DNA from: Bacteroidales bacterium
GTDB taxonomy: Bacteria > Bacteroidota > Bacteroidia > Bacteroidales > UBA7960
Length of the DNA: 44,126 nucleotides
NCBI GenBank assembly: GCA_003560165.1
Contig: PWJC01000041.1
Span: 1-44,126 of the forward strand
Direction: 5' to 3'
In this document: piece by piece, positions 26,157 through 37,024 of the stretch
Position numbering within the stretch: position 1 is the stretch's first letter
Layout: each line of letters starts with the position of its first letter
Notes under the pieces: model-generated
What the model was told of the DNA's origin: nothing
The model's database searches: none
What the model saw: the letters and a program-made list of their open reading frames with translations, nothing else
Translations under genes and position numbers: made by a program

Positions 26157-26813
26157 ATGGAACACCTGGTAGCCCCTTCCTTGTTATCGGCCAATTTCCT
26201 CCGGCTCGAAGAGGAGGTGCAGATGGTCAACCGGAGCAGGGCCGATCTCTTCCACGTGGATGTGATGGACGGACATTTCGTACCCAACATCTCCTTTGGC
26301 TTTTCCATCATCAGGCAGATCAAGTCGGTGGCCCGCAAGCCACTGGATGTACACCTGATGATCAGCAAGCCCGACGATTACCTGGAGGCTTTCAGGGATG
26401 CCGGCGCCAACTGGCTTAGTGTGCATTACGAAACCTGCGCCCACCTCCATCGAAGCATATCGCAGATCAAAAAACTGGGCATGAAGGCCGGGGCAGTGAT
26501 CAATCCCCACAACAACGTGGAGCTGCTCAGGGGCATATTGCCCGACCTGGACTATGTGCTGCTGATGTCGGTGAATCCCGGTTTCGGCGGTCAGGATTTT
26601 ATCCCCGCTACCTATGGTCGCATAAAGGAGCTTGCCTTGATGCGGGATGAACTCAATCCGGAACTCCTGATCGAGGTAGACGGTGGCGTTGGCTTACACA
26701 ATGCTGCGTTGCTGGTGGAGTCAGGGGCCGACGTCCTGGTGGCAGGCAGTGCCGTCTTCCAATCGAAAGACCCTGAACTTGCCATATCAGGGATGAAGGA
26801 CCTGACATCCTGA
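26157..26813 (+). CDS. rpe: Ribulose-phosphate 3-epimerase
   Basis: Interconverts D-ribulose 5-phosphate and D-xylulose 5-phosphate in the pentose phosphate pathway; a metal-dependent TIM barrel of 218 aa, the normal length. Family motifs in order: APSLLSANFLRLEEEV, HVDVMDGHFVPNISFG (metal/catalytic His and Asp), LDVHLMI, LMSVNPGFGGQDFI and LIEVDGGV (catalytic Asp). It follows the sigma factor gene closely in the same direction and is probably co-transcribed with it. It converges on the MFS gene. Confidence 0.97.
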   Translation: MEHLVAPSLLSANFLRLEEEVQMVNRSRADLFHVDVMDGHFVPNISFGFSIIRQIKSVARKPLDVHLMISKPDDYLEAFRDAGANWLSVHYETCAHLHRSISQIKKLGMKAGAVINPHNNVELLRGILPDLDYVLLMSVNPGFGGQDFIPATYGRIKELALMRDELNPELLIEVDGGVGLHNAALLVESGADVLVAGSAVFQSKDPELAISGMKDLTS

Positions 26814-26832
26814 TTCACCCGGACGCCTTCCG

Positions 26833-28032
26833 TTACCCCCGATCGACCGCTGGCGTCCAGTATCCACGGCGATAAGAAACGGCCAATCCCCAGGCCAGCA
26901 GCAGCAGCAGCAGGGCAACCACCCCAAAGGCATGGTAAAGGGAGCTCAGGCTGATCACAGGCTGAAATATGACAGGGGATAAAAACATACCCATAAAAAT
27001 AAAGGCGTTCAGGTATCCCACCAGGGTACCCCGGATATTGGCCGGAGCCAGATTCACCAGCCAGAGGTTGATGTTGGCCATCTGCAACCCGAAGCCAAGC
27101 CCTGAGACCAGTATGCCCGCTATCATCATAAAATAGGAGACGGCCTGGCTGATGACGAAGTAGCCTGCGGCCACCAGCAAATACACCAGGGCCATCAGCA
27201 GCGGGAAGTCGAAGCGGCGCTTGATCCTTGCGTAATTGAATGCCGTGATCATGGCCGTGACATTCATAAAGGCAATGGCAAAGCCCACTTCGGCATTGGA
27301 CACCCCGCCCAGGGCACTGAGCATGAAGGGCATCTGAACGGGAATCATGTAAAAGACAGCAAAGGAAAAAAAGGCCACTGCGTACACCCACCATACCTGC
27401 CGTGGGATCTGCCTGAACAGCAGACGGCCCGGGAGGGTGTGGCCGGGTAAAACCCGGGCCCTGCCGGGTTCATTGACCGAGAACCAGGCCATGATCAAAA
27501 TGATCAGGGCGACCGCATAGATCCAAAAAGGATACCTCCAGTGCACATCGGCAAGCAGCCCTCCCGTGGTAATGAAAACGAGCCCCCCTGTTGAGGCAAA
27601 GGCCGCCTGGTATCCCATCAGCCGGCTGCGTGCCTTGTCCTGGTAATAATCGCCGATCAGGGTAACGATGGAGGTCATCATCGCCCCAACGGCCACACCC
27701 AGCAGGGCCCGGCCCACCAGTATGAGGTAAATGCCCGGCAGCCAGACACCGGTGGTGCCGGCCAGCGCATACAACAGAAAAGAAGCCAGCAGCACTCTGC
27801 GGCGGCCTGAATAATCGACAATGGCCCCGGCAAGGGGAGCCATCAGGGCAATAAACAAGGCCGGCAGGGTCAGAATGAGCTTGCTCAGCAATTCGGCCCT
27901 TGGCAGATGGGCAAATTCACGGCTGATTTCGGGCAGGGCGGGCGCAATGATGGCCCCGGCCATAACCGTTAGCGTACTCCCAAGCAAAAGGGTGGCATTT
28001 CTCAGGCCGACTGTGTTAAAACCTCTGCCCAT
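26833..28032 (-). CDS. MFS transporter, substrate unknown
   Basis: Twelve-helix major facilitator inner membrane transporter, 399 aa from the ATG at 28032. Helix 2-3 loop motif A is present (APLAGAIVDYSGRRRVLLAS). The sequence resembles small-molecule or drug exporters (DHA-type), but the substrate cannot be read. A longer frame opens with TTG at 28059, yet that codon overlaps a perfect -7 box (28057-28064), so transcription would begin downstream of it. It stands alone, convergent with rpe. Confidence 0.9.
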   Translation of the reverse strand: MGRGFNTVGLRNATLLLGSTLTVMAGAIIAPALPEISREFAHLPRAELLSKLILTLPALFIALMAPLAGAIVDYSGRRRVLLASFLLYALAGTTGVWLPGIYLILVGRALLGVAVGAMMTSIVTLIGDYYQDKARSRLMGYQAAFASTGGLVFITTGGLLADVHWRYPFWIYAVALIILIMAWFSVNEPGRARVLPGHTLPGRLLFRQIPRQVWWVYAVAFFSFAVFYMIPVQMPFMLSALGGVSNAEVGFAIAFMNVTAMITAFNYARIKRRFDFPLLMALVYLLVAAGYFVISQAVSYFMMIAGILVSGLGFGLQMANINLWLVNLAPANIRGTLVGYLNAFIFMGMFLSPVIFQPVISLSSLYHAFGVVALLLLLLAWGLAVSYRRGYWTPAVDRG

Positions 28033-28056
28033 ACCGGGGGTTGCATCAGAAAAGAG

Positions 28057-28064
28057 CAAAGGTA
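28057..28064 (-). promoter_or_regulatory. -7 promoter box of the MFS gene
   Basis: On the minus strand TACCTTTG matches TAnnTTTG exactly; the start would fall near 28050, about 18 bases before the ATG. The -33 element is not obvious. Confidence 0.5.
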
Positions 28065-28113
28065 TCCATTTTATTACAGAAAGTTTTCTCCATTATTCCT
28101 TTCTCCAAAAGCC

Positions 28114-28147
28114 CCGGGACAAACAACAAGGGGTTGTTTCTTCCCGG
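28114..28147. other. Two-tier inverted repeat between divergent genes
   Basis: CCGGG (28114-28118) and AAACAAC (28121-28127) pair with GTTGTTT (28133-28139) and CCCGG (28143-28147), separated by small internal loops. It lies in the 285-base gap between the MFS gene and a small exported protein gene. No T run follows, so its role is unknown; the rest of the gap is AT-rich with no gene. Confidence 0.5.
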
Positions 28148-28317
28148 TAACTGAACCTTTTGCCCTCCGGTTTGTATTATATGCTCCGGAACAGGCAATC
28201 CAACTTTTTAAAAAAATCCATTTACCACAGAAAGAAGATGTTGTCCGGGATCTTATTTTTATTTAATCCGGTTTAATTTTATACCTTCCTTGTCACACCA
28301 CATAAACACATAAAACA

Positions 28318-28608
28318 ATGAAAAGAATACTGACATTTATTATTCTGGCAGCCGGCATAAGTGCAGCTCCCGCCTTTGGCCATCATTCGGGCGATTTATC
28401 CATCCTGGTCTTTGAGACCCTGCGGGGCGAAAAACTGGAAATGGCCTTTCATGAAGAGGCAGAAGCCGGCGTAACCCTCCCGGAAGAGATCCTGGTCAGG
28501 ATCTGTCCGGACAAGGCAGAACCAAAGAACCTGCTCACACTGCAGCAGCTGTTGCTGCTGCTCAGGGTAACTGAAACCGAAGAAGAGCTCCTTTTTGAAC
28601 TGAACTAA
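28318..28608 (+). CDS. Small exported protein, unknown function
   Basis: Not recognised. 96 aa with a clear signal peptide (MKRILTFIILAAGISAAPAFG, cleavage near residue 21), leaving a mature protein of about 75 residues that begins HHSGD. The remainder is acidic, with one cysteine (RICPDK) and a leucine run LLTLQQLLLLLRV that looks like an amphipathic or buried helix. The His pair next to the mature N-terminus could bind metal, but that is speculation. It is monocistronic: it has its own region upstream and a strong terminator downstream. Confidence 0.65.
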   Translation: MKRILTFIILAAGISAAPAFGHHSGDLSILVFETLRGEKLEMAFHEEAEAGVTLPEEILVRICPDKAEPKNLLTLQQLLLLLRVTETEEELLFELN

Positions 28609-28628
28609 ATCAATCCGGCCCGGCCTGG

Positions 28629-28678
28629 CGGACCGGCTGCCGGGGGGAAGTTCCCCCTGTAGCCGGTCCGTTTTTTTT
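28629..28678 (+). terminator. Intrinsic terminator after the small exported protein gene
   Basis: CGGACCGGCT (28629-28638) pairs with AGCCGGTCCG (28661-28670), an inner GGGGGAA/TTCCCCC stem extends it, and eight T residues follow at 28671-28678. Confidence 0.9.
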
Positions 28679-28763
28679 CCTGCCGACCGGCCGGAGAATT
28701 GGCTACACGAAAAAATATGTTTAACTTGAGTGGGCAATTAAACAGCTATCAAAAACCTTTCCC

Positions 28764-29393
28764 ATGCCTTCCAAGGACAGCACCCCCCCTAAACTCAAAA
28801 GAGCCATTCAGACCATCGAAGTGTCCATCATCAAGGCCCTGATCGCCATGATGTCGATATTGCTCATTGCTGCCACCATTGAGCTTGGGCACGTACTGGC
28901 AACGGCCGTCATCGATACCGGCGAAGATCACTTCATCATCAACCTGGATAACCTGATGAATGTATTTGGGGTATTTCTGCTGGTGGTGATCGGGATTGAG
29001 CTGCTCGACACCATCAAGGTATACTTCAGAGAACATGTGATCCATGTGGAGGTGGTCATGCTGGTGGCCATCATCGCCATTGCCCGGAAGATCATTGTTA
29101 TGGACTTTGCCCTGTACTCGGGTGCTGAGATCCTGGGCATCGCCGCCATTATGCTGGCCCTGGCAGGGGGGTATTTCCTGATCCGGAAAACCGGTGGCTG
29201 CGACTTCTGGCCAAAGGAGATGGAAGAGACCGAAGACATCATCATCGAAGAAAGGATCGACACCGCAAACGACAAGGTGCTGGAGAGGAAAAAGACCATC
29301 AGGAAACACAGCGACGAGAACCTGATCCCTCCCGGCAAAAGCACAGCCAGAAAAACCAAGATGAAGGATCCCAGGTCACAAAAAAGGGATTAG
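28764..29393 (+). CDS. PsiE-family integral membrane protein
   Basis: Predicted inner membrane protein of the PsiE (phosphate-starvation-inducible) family, 209 aa, function unknown. Four hydrophobic helices are visible at about 20-42, 62-83, 92-113 and 120-138 (for example KALIAMMSILLIAATIELG, FGVFLLVVIGIELLDTI, VVMLVAIIAIARKIIVMD, LGIAAIMLALAGGYFLI). A charged cytosolic tail of about 70 residues (EEMETEDIIIEERID-like acidic stretch, then basic end) is longer than in E. coli PsiE. It lies between a terminator and pyrG; no Pho box-type signal was recognised. Confidence 0.85.
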   Translation: MPSKDSTPPKLKRAIQTIEVSIIKALIAMMSILLIAATIELGHVLATAVIDTGEDHFIINLDNLMNVFGVFLLVVIGIELLDTIKVYFREHVIHVEVVMLVAIIAIARKIIVMDFALYSGAEILGIAAIMLALAGGYFLIRKTGGCDFWPKEMEETEDIIIEERIDTANDKVLERKKTIRKHSDENLIPPGKSTARKTKMKDPRSQKRD

Positions 29394-29418
29394 GGCGGGT
29401 TTTTTGTCAATCTTTTGT

Positions 29419-29426
29419 TACTTTCG
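29419..29426 (+). promoter_or_regulatory. Weak -7 candidate upstream of pyrG
   Basis: TACTTTCG matches TAnnTTTG with one mismatch and lies 45 bases before the pyrG ATG. No TTTG/TTG at the right upstream distance was found. Confidence 0.35.
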
Positions 29427-29456
29427 CATTTTCTTAATCGAAAATCCGGAAGTTAA

Positions 29457-31091
<1,635 letters not shown>

Positions 31092-31176
31092 TTTTTTTAC
31101 ATCCACGCTCCGGGGCCAGGGAGAAGCGGCAATAAAAAACTGCCTTCCCCATATAAGGCATTTGGCTCATTTAGCC

Positions 31177-31184
31177 TATCTTTG
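31177..31184 (+). promoter_or_regulatory. -7 promoter box of yidC
   Basis: TATCTTTG matches TAnnTTTG exactly, 25 bases before the yidC ATG at 31210, giving a very short leader. A -33 TTTG at the usual distance is not clear. Confidence 0.45.
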
Positions 31185-31209
31185 CAGTCCTATAAAAACA
31201 CAGTAGCAG

Positions 31210-33159
31210 ATGACGAGAGACAATATAATCGGTTTGGTTTTGATAGCCGTCGTCCTTTTTGGTTACAGCATCTGGATGGCACCTTCGGAAGAGGAAAGGC
31301 TGGAGGCCCGGAGGATACAGGACAGCATTGCCGAGGCCAGACGCACCCTGGCCGAAGCGGAAACCCCTGCCAAACCCCCGACCGCCCAACATCCGGCAAG
31401 TCCGGCTGCAGATTTGCTGCTCGAGACCCCGGCAGCCGACACCATCGACCTTGATTCGCTGCAAAGAGGGCGCCTGGCGGAACGCATGGGCTATTTTTCT
31501 GCTGCCGCCCTGGGCGAAGCAGATTTTATTGTACTTGAAAACGAGGCATTAAGGCTTCAGATCAGCAAAAGGGGCGGACATATCTTCTCGGCCGGGCTTA
31601 AGGACTACAAAACTTTCGACGGACGGCCATTATTGCTGTTTACAGGTGAGCATGAGCAATTTGCCTTCAACTTTTTTTCGGGCAACAGGAATATCTCCAC
31701 CAGGGAGCTGTACTTTACCCCCTACCTGAACGGCAGGCCTTTTACCGGGGGAAGAGAAACCATGGTATCGGGAGACAGCCGGATGGAATTCACCATGCGG
31801 GCCTACAGCGACCTGCATACCCCCGAACAGCCCAGCTATATCGAATATGCCTACGGCATACCCGGACAGGGCCATATGCTGGATTTCGATGTCAGCTTCA
31901 TCGGTACCCGCGATGCCATAGCAGCCAATACCACCTTCCTGAACCTCGACTGGCAGGCAAAGTTGCCCCGGCAGGAGAAGAACCGCGAAAACGAACAGAA
32001 CAACACGACCGTATACTACAAATACCTTCACGACGAGGTATCGCGTATACGGCCAACCAGAGACGGCTCCGAGAGGCTGACAACCAGCGTGCAATGGATC
32101 TCCTTCAAACAGCAGTTTTTCTCTTCGGTGCTAATCTCCGAGGATGGCTTCACCAATGCCGACATTGCCAGCATCACTGCGCCGGAAGGAGAAACCGGTT
32201 TTTTGAAGTCCCTGACAGCCTCCATCAACCTGGCTTACGATGCACGCAGCAACAACGTGTACCCCATGCGCTGGTACCTGGGCCCGAACTCCTACAACAA
32301 AATGAGCGCCTACAACCTGGAACTGGAACGGCAGATCCCCCTGGGATGGAGTTTCTTCCTGATGTCGTGGATCAACCGCTTCGCGGTAATCCCCATCTTC
32401 AACTTCCTCGACGGATACAATCTCAACTATGGCATCATCATCCTGATACTGACCCTGCTGCTGAAGATCGTATTGCTGCCCGTTGCCTACAAGACCTATC
32501 TGTCGCAGGCCAAGATGCGGCTGCTCAAGCCGGAGATCGAGGAACTGGGAAAGAAGTTCCCCAAGAAGGAAGATGCCATGAAAAAGCAGCAGGCCACCAT
32601 GAGCCTCTACAAAAAGGCCGGGGTCAACCCCATGTCGGGATGCATACCGATGCTGCTGCAGCTTCCGATATTGCTGGCATTGTTCCGGTTTTTCCCGGCG
32701 TCGATCGAACTCCGGCAGGAGGCTTTTCTCTGGGCCGACGACCTTTCTTCCTACGATTCCATCCTTGATCTGCCCTTTACCATTCCCTTCTATGGCGACC
32801 ACGTCAGCCTGTTCACCCTGCTGATGGCTGCCTCCATGGTATTGTACACCCACATGAACTCCCAGATGATGGCTTCAAGCAGCCAAATGCCCGGGATGAA
32901 GACCATGATGTATTTTATGCCCATCATGCTGCTGGGCATATTCAACAATTTTGCATCGGGACTCAGTTATTACTACTTCCTGGCCAACGTAATCACTTTC
33001 GGGCAGATGTTCCTGTTCCGCAAGGTGATCGACGAAGATGCCCTGCATGCAAAAATCGAGGAGAACAAGAAAAAACCGGTGAAGAAATCCAAATGGCAGA
33101 AACGCATGGAAGAGCTGGCCAAGCAACAGGAAGCCCAGAAGAAAAAGCGGAAAAAATAA
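31210..33159 (+). CDS. yidC: Membrane protein insertase YidC
   Basis: Inner membrane insertase (649 aa) that works alone or with SecYEG. A signal-anchor helix (about 5-22, DNIIGLVLIAVVLFGYSIW) is followed by an Ala/Pro-rich linker, the large periplasmic beta-sandwich domain (about 90-360) and the conserved core of five helices (about 385-610) with FLDGYNLNYGIIILILTLLLKIVLLPVAYKTYLSQAKM and the NPMSGCIPMLLQLPILLALF stretch. The very basic tail (KKPVKKSKWQKRM...KKKRKK) is typical for ribosome contact in this phylum. The gap to purB is 30 bases, so co-transcription is likely. Confidence 0.97.
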   Translation: MTRDNIIGLVLIAVVLFGYSIWMAPSEEERLEARRIQDSIAEARRTLAEAETPAKPPTAQHPASPAADLLLETPAADTIDLDSLQRGRLAERMGYFSAAALGEADFIVLENEALRLQISKRGGHIFSAGLKDYKTFDGRPLLLFTGEHEQFAFNFFSGNRNISTRELYFTPYLNGRPFTGGRETMVSGDSRMEFTMRAYSDLHTPEQPSYIEYAYGIPGQGHMLDFDVSFIGTRDAIAANTTFLNLDWQAKLPRQEKNRENEQNNTTVYYKYLHDEVSRIRPTRDGSERLTTSVQWISFKQQFFSSVLISEDGFTNADIASITAPEGETGFLKSLTASINLAYDARSNNVYPMRWYLGPNSYNKMSAYNLELERQIPLGWSFFLMSWINRFAVIPIFNFLDGYNLNYGIIILILTLLLKIVLLPVAYKTYLSQAKMRLLKPEIEELGKKFPKKEDAMKKQQATMSLYKKAGVNPMSGCIPMLLQLPILLALFRFFPASIELRQEAFLWADDLSSYDSILDLPFTIPFYGDHVSLFTLLMAASMVLYTHMNSQMMASSSQMPGMKTMMYFMPIMLLGIFNNFASGLSYYYFLANVITFGQMFLFRKVIDEDALHAKIEENKKKPVKKSKWQKRMEELAKQQEAQKKKRKK

Positions 33160-33189
33160 GCCCAGGTTCCCATTCTGAAAACCAACGCC

Positions 33190-34542
33190 ATGGACCCCCT
33201 TTCCTGCATCAGCCCCGTCGACGGCCGTTACCACAAGATCACGGCCCCCCTGTCGGCTTTCTTCTCGGAGGAGGCCCTGATCCGTTACCGCATTCTGTCG
33301 GAAATTGAATACTTCATCGCCCTTTGCCAACTCCCCCTGCCTGCCCTGTCGGGACCTGACGGACCCGGACACGAAAAAATGAGGGATCTCTACCGGAAGT
33401 TCACCCGTTCGGATGCCCGTCAGATCAAAGCGATCGAGCAAACCACCAGGCACGACATCAAGGCTGTGGAATATTTCATTAAAGAGGCCTTTGAAAAAAT
33501 AGGGTACGGCAAGTACAAGGAATATGTCCATTTTGGTCTGACTTCGCAGGACATCAACAATACCGCCATCCCCCTTTCGCTGAAGGAAGCCATGTCGGGG
33601 GTTATGCAGCCTGCCTTTGAACAGCTGATGGATGCCCTGCGCACCCTGGCCAACGACTGGCTGGAAATACCCATGCTGGCCAGAACGCATGGGCAACCCG
33701 CCTCCCCCACCACCGTGGGCAAGGAGATCATGGTTTTTCACAACCGCCTTTCTATCCAGCTGAGGCAACTCTCTTCCCTTCCCTACCCTGCCAAATTCGG
33801 GGGTGCCACAGGCAACTTCAACGCCCACCGGGTGACCTTTCCGGACATCGACTGGTCAGGCTTCGCCAACCGCTTTGTGGCCTCACTGGGCCTGGAACGC
33901 TCACAGGTGACCACCCAAATTGACCACTACGACCAGCTGGCTGCCATTTTCGACTGCCTCAGGCGCATTGCCACCATCCTGATTGACCTGGTGAGGGACT
34001 GCTGGACCTATATATCCCTGGATTATTTCAAACAGAAAATCGTTGCCGGTGAGGTGGGTTCATCGGCCATGCCGCACAAAGTGAATCCCATCGATTTTGA
34101 AAATGCCGAGGGCAATGCCGGCCTGGCTATCGCCCTGTTGGGGCATTTGTCTGAAAAGCTTCCCATAAGCCGGCTTCAGCGCGACCTGTCGGATTCAACG
34201 GTGCTGCGCAACATCGGCCTCCCGCTCGCTCACCTGCTGATTGCCCTGAAAGCCACCTCAAGGGGCCTGGGCAAGCTCAGCCTGAACCGGGAAAATATCG
34301 ACAGCGACCTCGAAGGCAATATGGTGGTGGTGGCCGAGGCCATTCAAAGCATCCTCCGAAGCCTGGACTACCCCGAACCCTATGAGGCCCTCAAGAAGCT
34401 GACACGGCAACGCAAGGCCGTCACAAAAGAAGAATTGCAGCGTTTTATCGACGGGCTGACTATTGCCCCCGGGCAAAAAGAAAGGTTGAAACAGATCACC
34501 CCTTTTAATTATACCGGCATCATTCCCCCACGTATCGACTGA
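33190..34542 (+). CDS. purB: Adenylosuccinate lyase
   Basis: Cleaves SAICAR and adenylosuccinate in purine synthesis; homotetramer of the fumarase/aspartase superfamily. The 450-aa sequence begins DPLSCISPVDGRYH and carries ARTHGQPASPTTVGKE (catalytic His region) and the superfamily signature GSSAMPHKVNP at 290-300, with Ser291/Ser292 on the mobile catalytic loop. This is the longer type (SPVDGRY) like E. coli PurB. It sits between yidC and an ABC exporter gene 14 bases later. Confidence 0.97.
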   Translation: MDPLSCISPVDGRYHKITAPLSAFFSEEALIRYRILSEIEYFIALCQLPLPALSGPDGPGHEKMRDLYRKFTRSDARQIKAIEQTTRHDIKAVEYFIKEAFEKIGYGKYKEYVHFGLTSQDINNTAIPLSLKEAMSGVMQPAFEQLMDALRTLANDWLEIPMLARTHGQPASPTTVGKEIMVFHNRLSIQLRQLSSLPYPAKFGGATGNFNAHRVTFPDIDWSGFANRFVASLGLERSQVTTQIDHYDQLAAIFDCLRRIATILIDLVRDCWTYISLDYFKQKIVAGEVGSSAMPHKVNPIDFENAEGNAGLAIALLGHLSEKLPISRLQRDLSDSTVLRNIGLPLAHLLIALKATSRGLGKLSLNRENIDSDLEGNMVVVAEAIQSILRSLDYPEPYEALKKLTRQRKAVTKEELQRFIDGLTIAPGQKERLKQITPFNYTGIIPPRID

Positions 34543-34556
34543 GCCAGTCACCACCC

Positions 34557-36377
34557 ATGGAGAACTTCAAGAAGATACTTGTCTATGTCATTCCATACTG
34601 GAGCCGGCTGGCATTGAATGTCGTGTTCAACCTCCTGTCGGTGGTGTTCTCGCTGTTCACCCTCAATATGCTGATTCCCTTTGTGAGCATTTTGTTCGCC
34701 ACCCATGAGGAAACTTACCAACTCATGGTGTTCAGGCTCGACTTCCAGGTGATCATCAACAATTTCTATTATTACCTGACCCTGATCATCAACCGCTACG
34801 GGGAGGTCGGTGCCCTGATTTCCATCAGCATGCTGGTGGTGCTTACCAGTTTGCTGAAAAACGGCTTCAGGTACCTGGCATTGTACAACCTGGCCCCGGT
34901 TCGCAACGGGGTGGTCAGGGACATCCGCAACGACATTTACGACAAAACCCTTGATCTGCCCCTGGCTTATTATTCGCAGGGCAGGAAGGGCGACCTCATC
35001 TCAAGGATGACTAACGACGTGCAGCAGATCGAGACCACGGTGATCCATTCGTTTTCCATGTTGCTGCGCGATCCCATGACCATCATCGTCTACATGGGGT
35101 GGTTGTTGCTGATGAGCCCCCAGCTTACCCTGTTTGTCCTGGTGCTGCTTCCCCTGGCCGGCTATGTTATTGGCCGGATTGCCAGGACGCTGAAGCCAAC
35201 CGCACTCAAAGGCCAGGGAAAGATGGGGATCCTGCTCTCGGTAATGGAAGAGACCCTGACGGGTCTGCGCATTATCAAGGCCTTCAACGCCGAAGAGAAA
35301 ATGCAGAGGCAATTCCGCAGCCTGAACAGCCTGTACACCCGCATCATGAACAAGTTGTACCGCCGTCAGGATTTGGCATCTCCCCTGAGCGAATTCCTGG
35401 GTACCACGGTGTTCATCATCATCCTGATGTACGGAGGATCGCTGGTGCTTTCGGGCGGGTCGTCCCTGTCGCCTGAGGCATTTGTTGGTTACCTGGCTAT
35501 CTTTTCGCAGATCATCCAACCAGCCAAATATTTCTCCAAAGCATGGTACGACATACAAAAAGGCATGGCTTCGGCAGAACGCATCGATAAGCTGCTGAGT
35601 GCAGAGGTCACCATCAGGGATTCGTCCAACGCCATCCCGAAAAAGGATTTCACTTCAGACATCGTGTTTGAGGGAGTGAGTTTCCGGTATGAAGACAATT
35701 ATGTACTCAAAAACATCAATATTCGTATCCGCAAAGGTCAAAGGGTGGCCCTGGTCGGACAATCGGGAGCCGGCAAATCGACTTTTGTCGACCTCATTCC
35801 CCGCTTCTATGATGTAGAGGAAGGAGAGATCCGCATCGACGGTATCCCCCTGGCCGATATACGGATAAAAGACCTGCGTTCGCTGATGGGCAATGTAAAT
35901 CAGGAACCCATACTGTTTAACGACACTTTTTTCAACAACATCGCTTTTGGAGAGGCAGGGGCCAGCCAGGAAGATGTCATCAAGGCAGCCATGATCGCCA
36001 ATGCACACGACTTTATCATGGAAAGTCCGCTGGGCTATCACACCAATGTGGGCGACAGGGGCGGAAAAATGTCGGGGGGTCAACGCCAGCGCATCAGCAT
36101 TGCCAGGGCCGTGCTCAAAAACCCACCCATCCTGATACTCGACGAAGCTACTTCGTCGCTGGATACCGAATCGGAAAAACTGGTGCAGCAGGCCCTGACC
36201 AACGTCATGCAAAACCGCACGTCCATTGTGATCGCACACCGCCTGTCGACCATTGTTCACGCCGACCTGATCTGCGTAATGCACGAGGGGCGCATCGTTG
36301 AAACGGGCACCCACAATGAGTTGCTGAAACTGAACGGTATCTATAATAAGCTCCACGGACTGCAACTTTTTTCCTGA
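34557..36377 (+). CDS. ABC exporter, fused permease-ATPase (MsbA-like)
   Basis: Homodimeric type IV ABC exporter (606 aa), perhaps a lipid or lipid A-core flippase; many Bacteroidota carry several similar genes, so the substrate is uncertain. The N-terminal transmembrane domain (about 15-330) has six helices and includes the coupling motif region DLPLAYYSQGRKGDLISRMTNDVQQIE. ATPase domain: Walker A GQSGAGKST (401-409), signature MSGGQRQR (505-512), Walker B ILILDEATSS (Asp529, Glu530) and H-loop IVIAHRLSTI. It follows purB by 14 bases. Its start lies almost directly on the purB stop region, which points to one operon. Confidence 0.93.
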   Translation: MENFKKILVYVIPYWSRLALNVVFNLLSVVFSLFTLNMLIPFVSILFATHEETYQLMVFRLDFQVIINNFYYYLTLIINRYGEVGALISISMLVVLTSLLKNGFRYLALYNLAPVRNGVVRDIRNDIYDKTLDLPLAYYSQGRKGDLISRMTNDVQQIETTVIHSFSMLLRDPMTIIVYMGWLLLMSPQLTLFVLVLLPLAGYVIGRIARTLKPTALKGQGKMGILLSVMEETLTGLRIIKAFNAEEKMQRQFRSLNSLYTRIMNKLYRRQDLASPLSEFLGTTVFIIILMYGGSLVLSGGSSLSPEAFVGYLAIFSQIIQPAKYFSKAWYDIQKGMASAERIDKLLSAEVTIRDSSNAIPKKDFTSDIVFEGVSFRYEDNYVLKNINIRIRKGQRVALVGQSGAGKSTFVDLIPRFYDVEEGEIRIDGIPLADIRIKDLRSLMGNVNQEPILFNDTFFNNIAFGEAGASQEDVIKAAMIANAHDFIMESPLGYHTNVGDRGGKMSGGQRQRISIARAVLKNPPILILDEATSSLDTESEKLVQQALTNVMQNRTSIVIAHRLSTIVHADLICVMHEGRIVETGTHNELLKLNGIYNKLHGLQLFS

Positions 36378-36440
36378 GGGCTGTTTTTTAATTTAATCGT
36401 ATTTTTACAGGCAGACAAACATTAAATCCCTAGCCATTCC

Positions 36441-37001
36441 ATGGAAGAGAAGACAGAAAAACCCGATTTGAGCCATATCCTCACCATCCCGGGCAAAAAA
36501 GGCCTCTACAAAGTGGTTTCCCAAACCCGCAACGGCCTCATTGTCGAGTCGCTTGAAGACGGCCGGAAAATGCCCGTATTCACCACCGAGCGTTCCAGTT
36601 CGCTGGGCGACATCAGCATCTTTTCGACCGAAGGGGAAATTCCTCTGAAAGAAGTGTTCTGGAAGATCCATGAGGCCACTTCGGGGCAACCCGGCATCGA
36701 CCCCGCCACCGCCTCCCGGGAGCAGCTGAAGTCAAAATTCGAAGAGATTCTCCCCTCTTACGATAAAGACAGGGTGTATGTTTCCGACATTAAAAAGGTG
36801 TTCAGCTGGTACAATCTGTTGCTCGAAAAAGGCCTGATCAGCAAGCCCGAAAAAGTAGAAGAGGAAACAGAAGAGGAAAAAGAAGAATCCGGCAAGGGAA
36901 AAGGACAAGCCGAAAGCCCGTCTGCCGGGGCCGGGACCTCAGCAAAAACAGGGCAGCAACACAAAAAAGTGCAGCCAGGCAAAGGCAAACCCAAATCCTG
37001 A
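36441..37001 (+). CDS. DUF5606 family protein
   Basis: Protein of 186 aa in the DUF5606 family, found mainly in Bacteroidota and of unknown function. The N-terminal part (about 8-65, ILTIPGKKGLYKVVSQTRNGLIVESLEDGRKMPVF) looks like a small SH3-type nucleic-acid or protein binding barrel; the next segment (about 90-130) is a helical DUF5606-type module with LLPSYDKDRVYVSDIKKVFSWYN. The last 50 residues are low complexity (Glu/Lys, then Gly/Ala-rich). Its place between the ABC exporter gene and pyrD is typical of an operon (63- and 23-base gaps). Confidence 0.88.
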   Translation: MEEKTEKPDLSHILTIPGKKGLYKVVSQTRNGLIVESLEDGRKMPVFTTERSSSLGDISIFSTEGEIPLKEVFWKIHEATSGQPGIDPATASREQLKSKFEEILPSYDKDRVYVSDIKKVFSWYNLLLEKGLISKPEKVEEETEEEKEESGKGKGQAESPSAGAGTSAKTGQQHKKVQPGKGKPKS

Positions 37002-37024
37002 GCCCGGACAACTACCCCAAAAGC

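Noticed and set aside
28033-28059. TTG start of the MFS gene at 28059
   Set aside because: The codon overlaps a perfect -7 box, so it would not be in the transcript.
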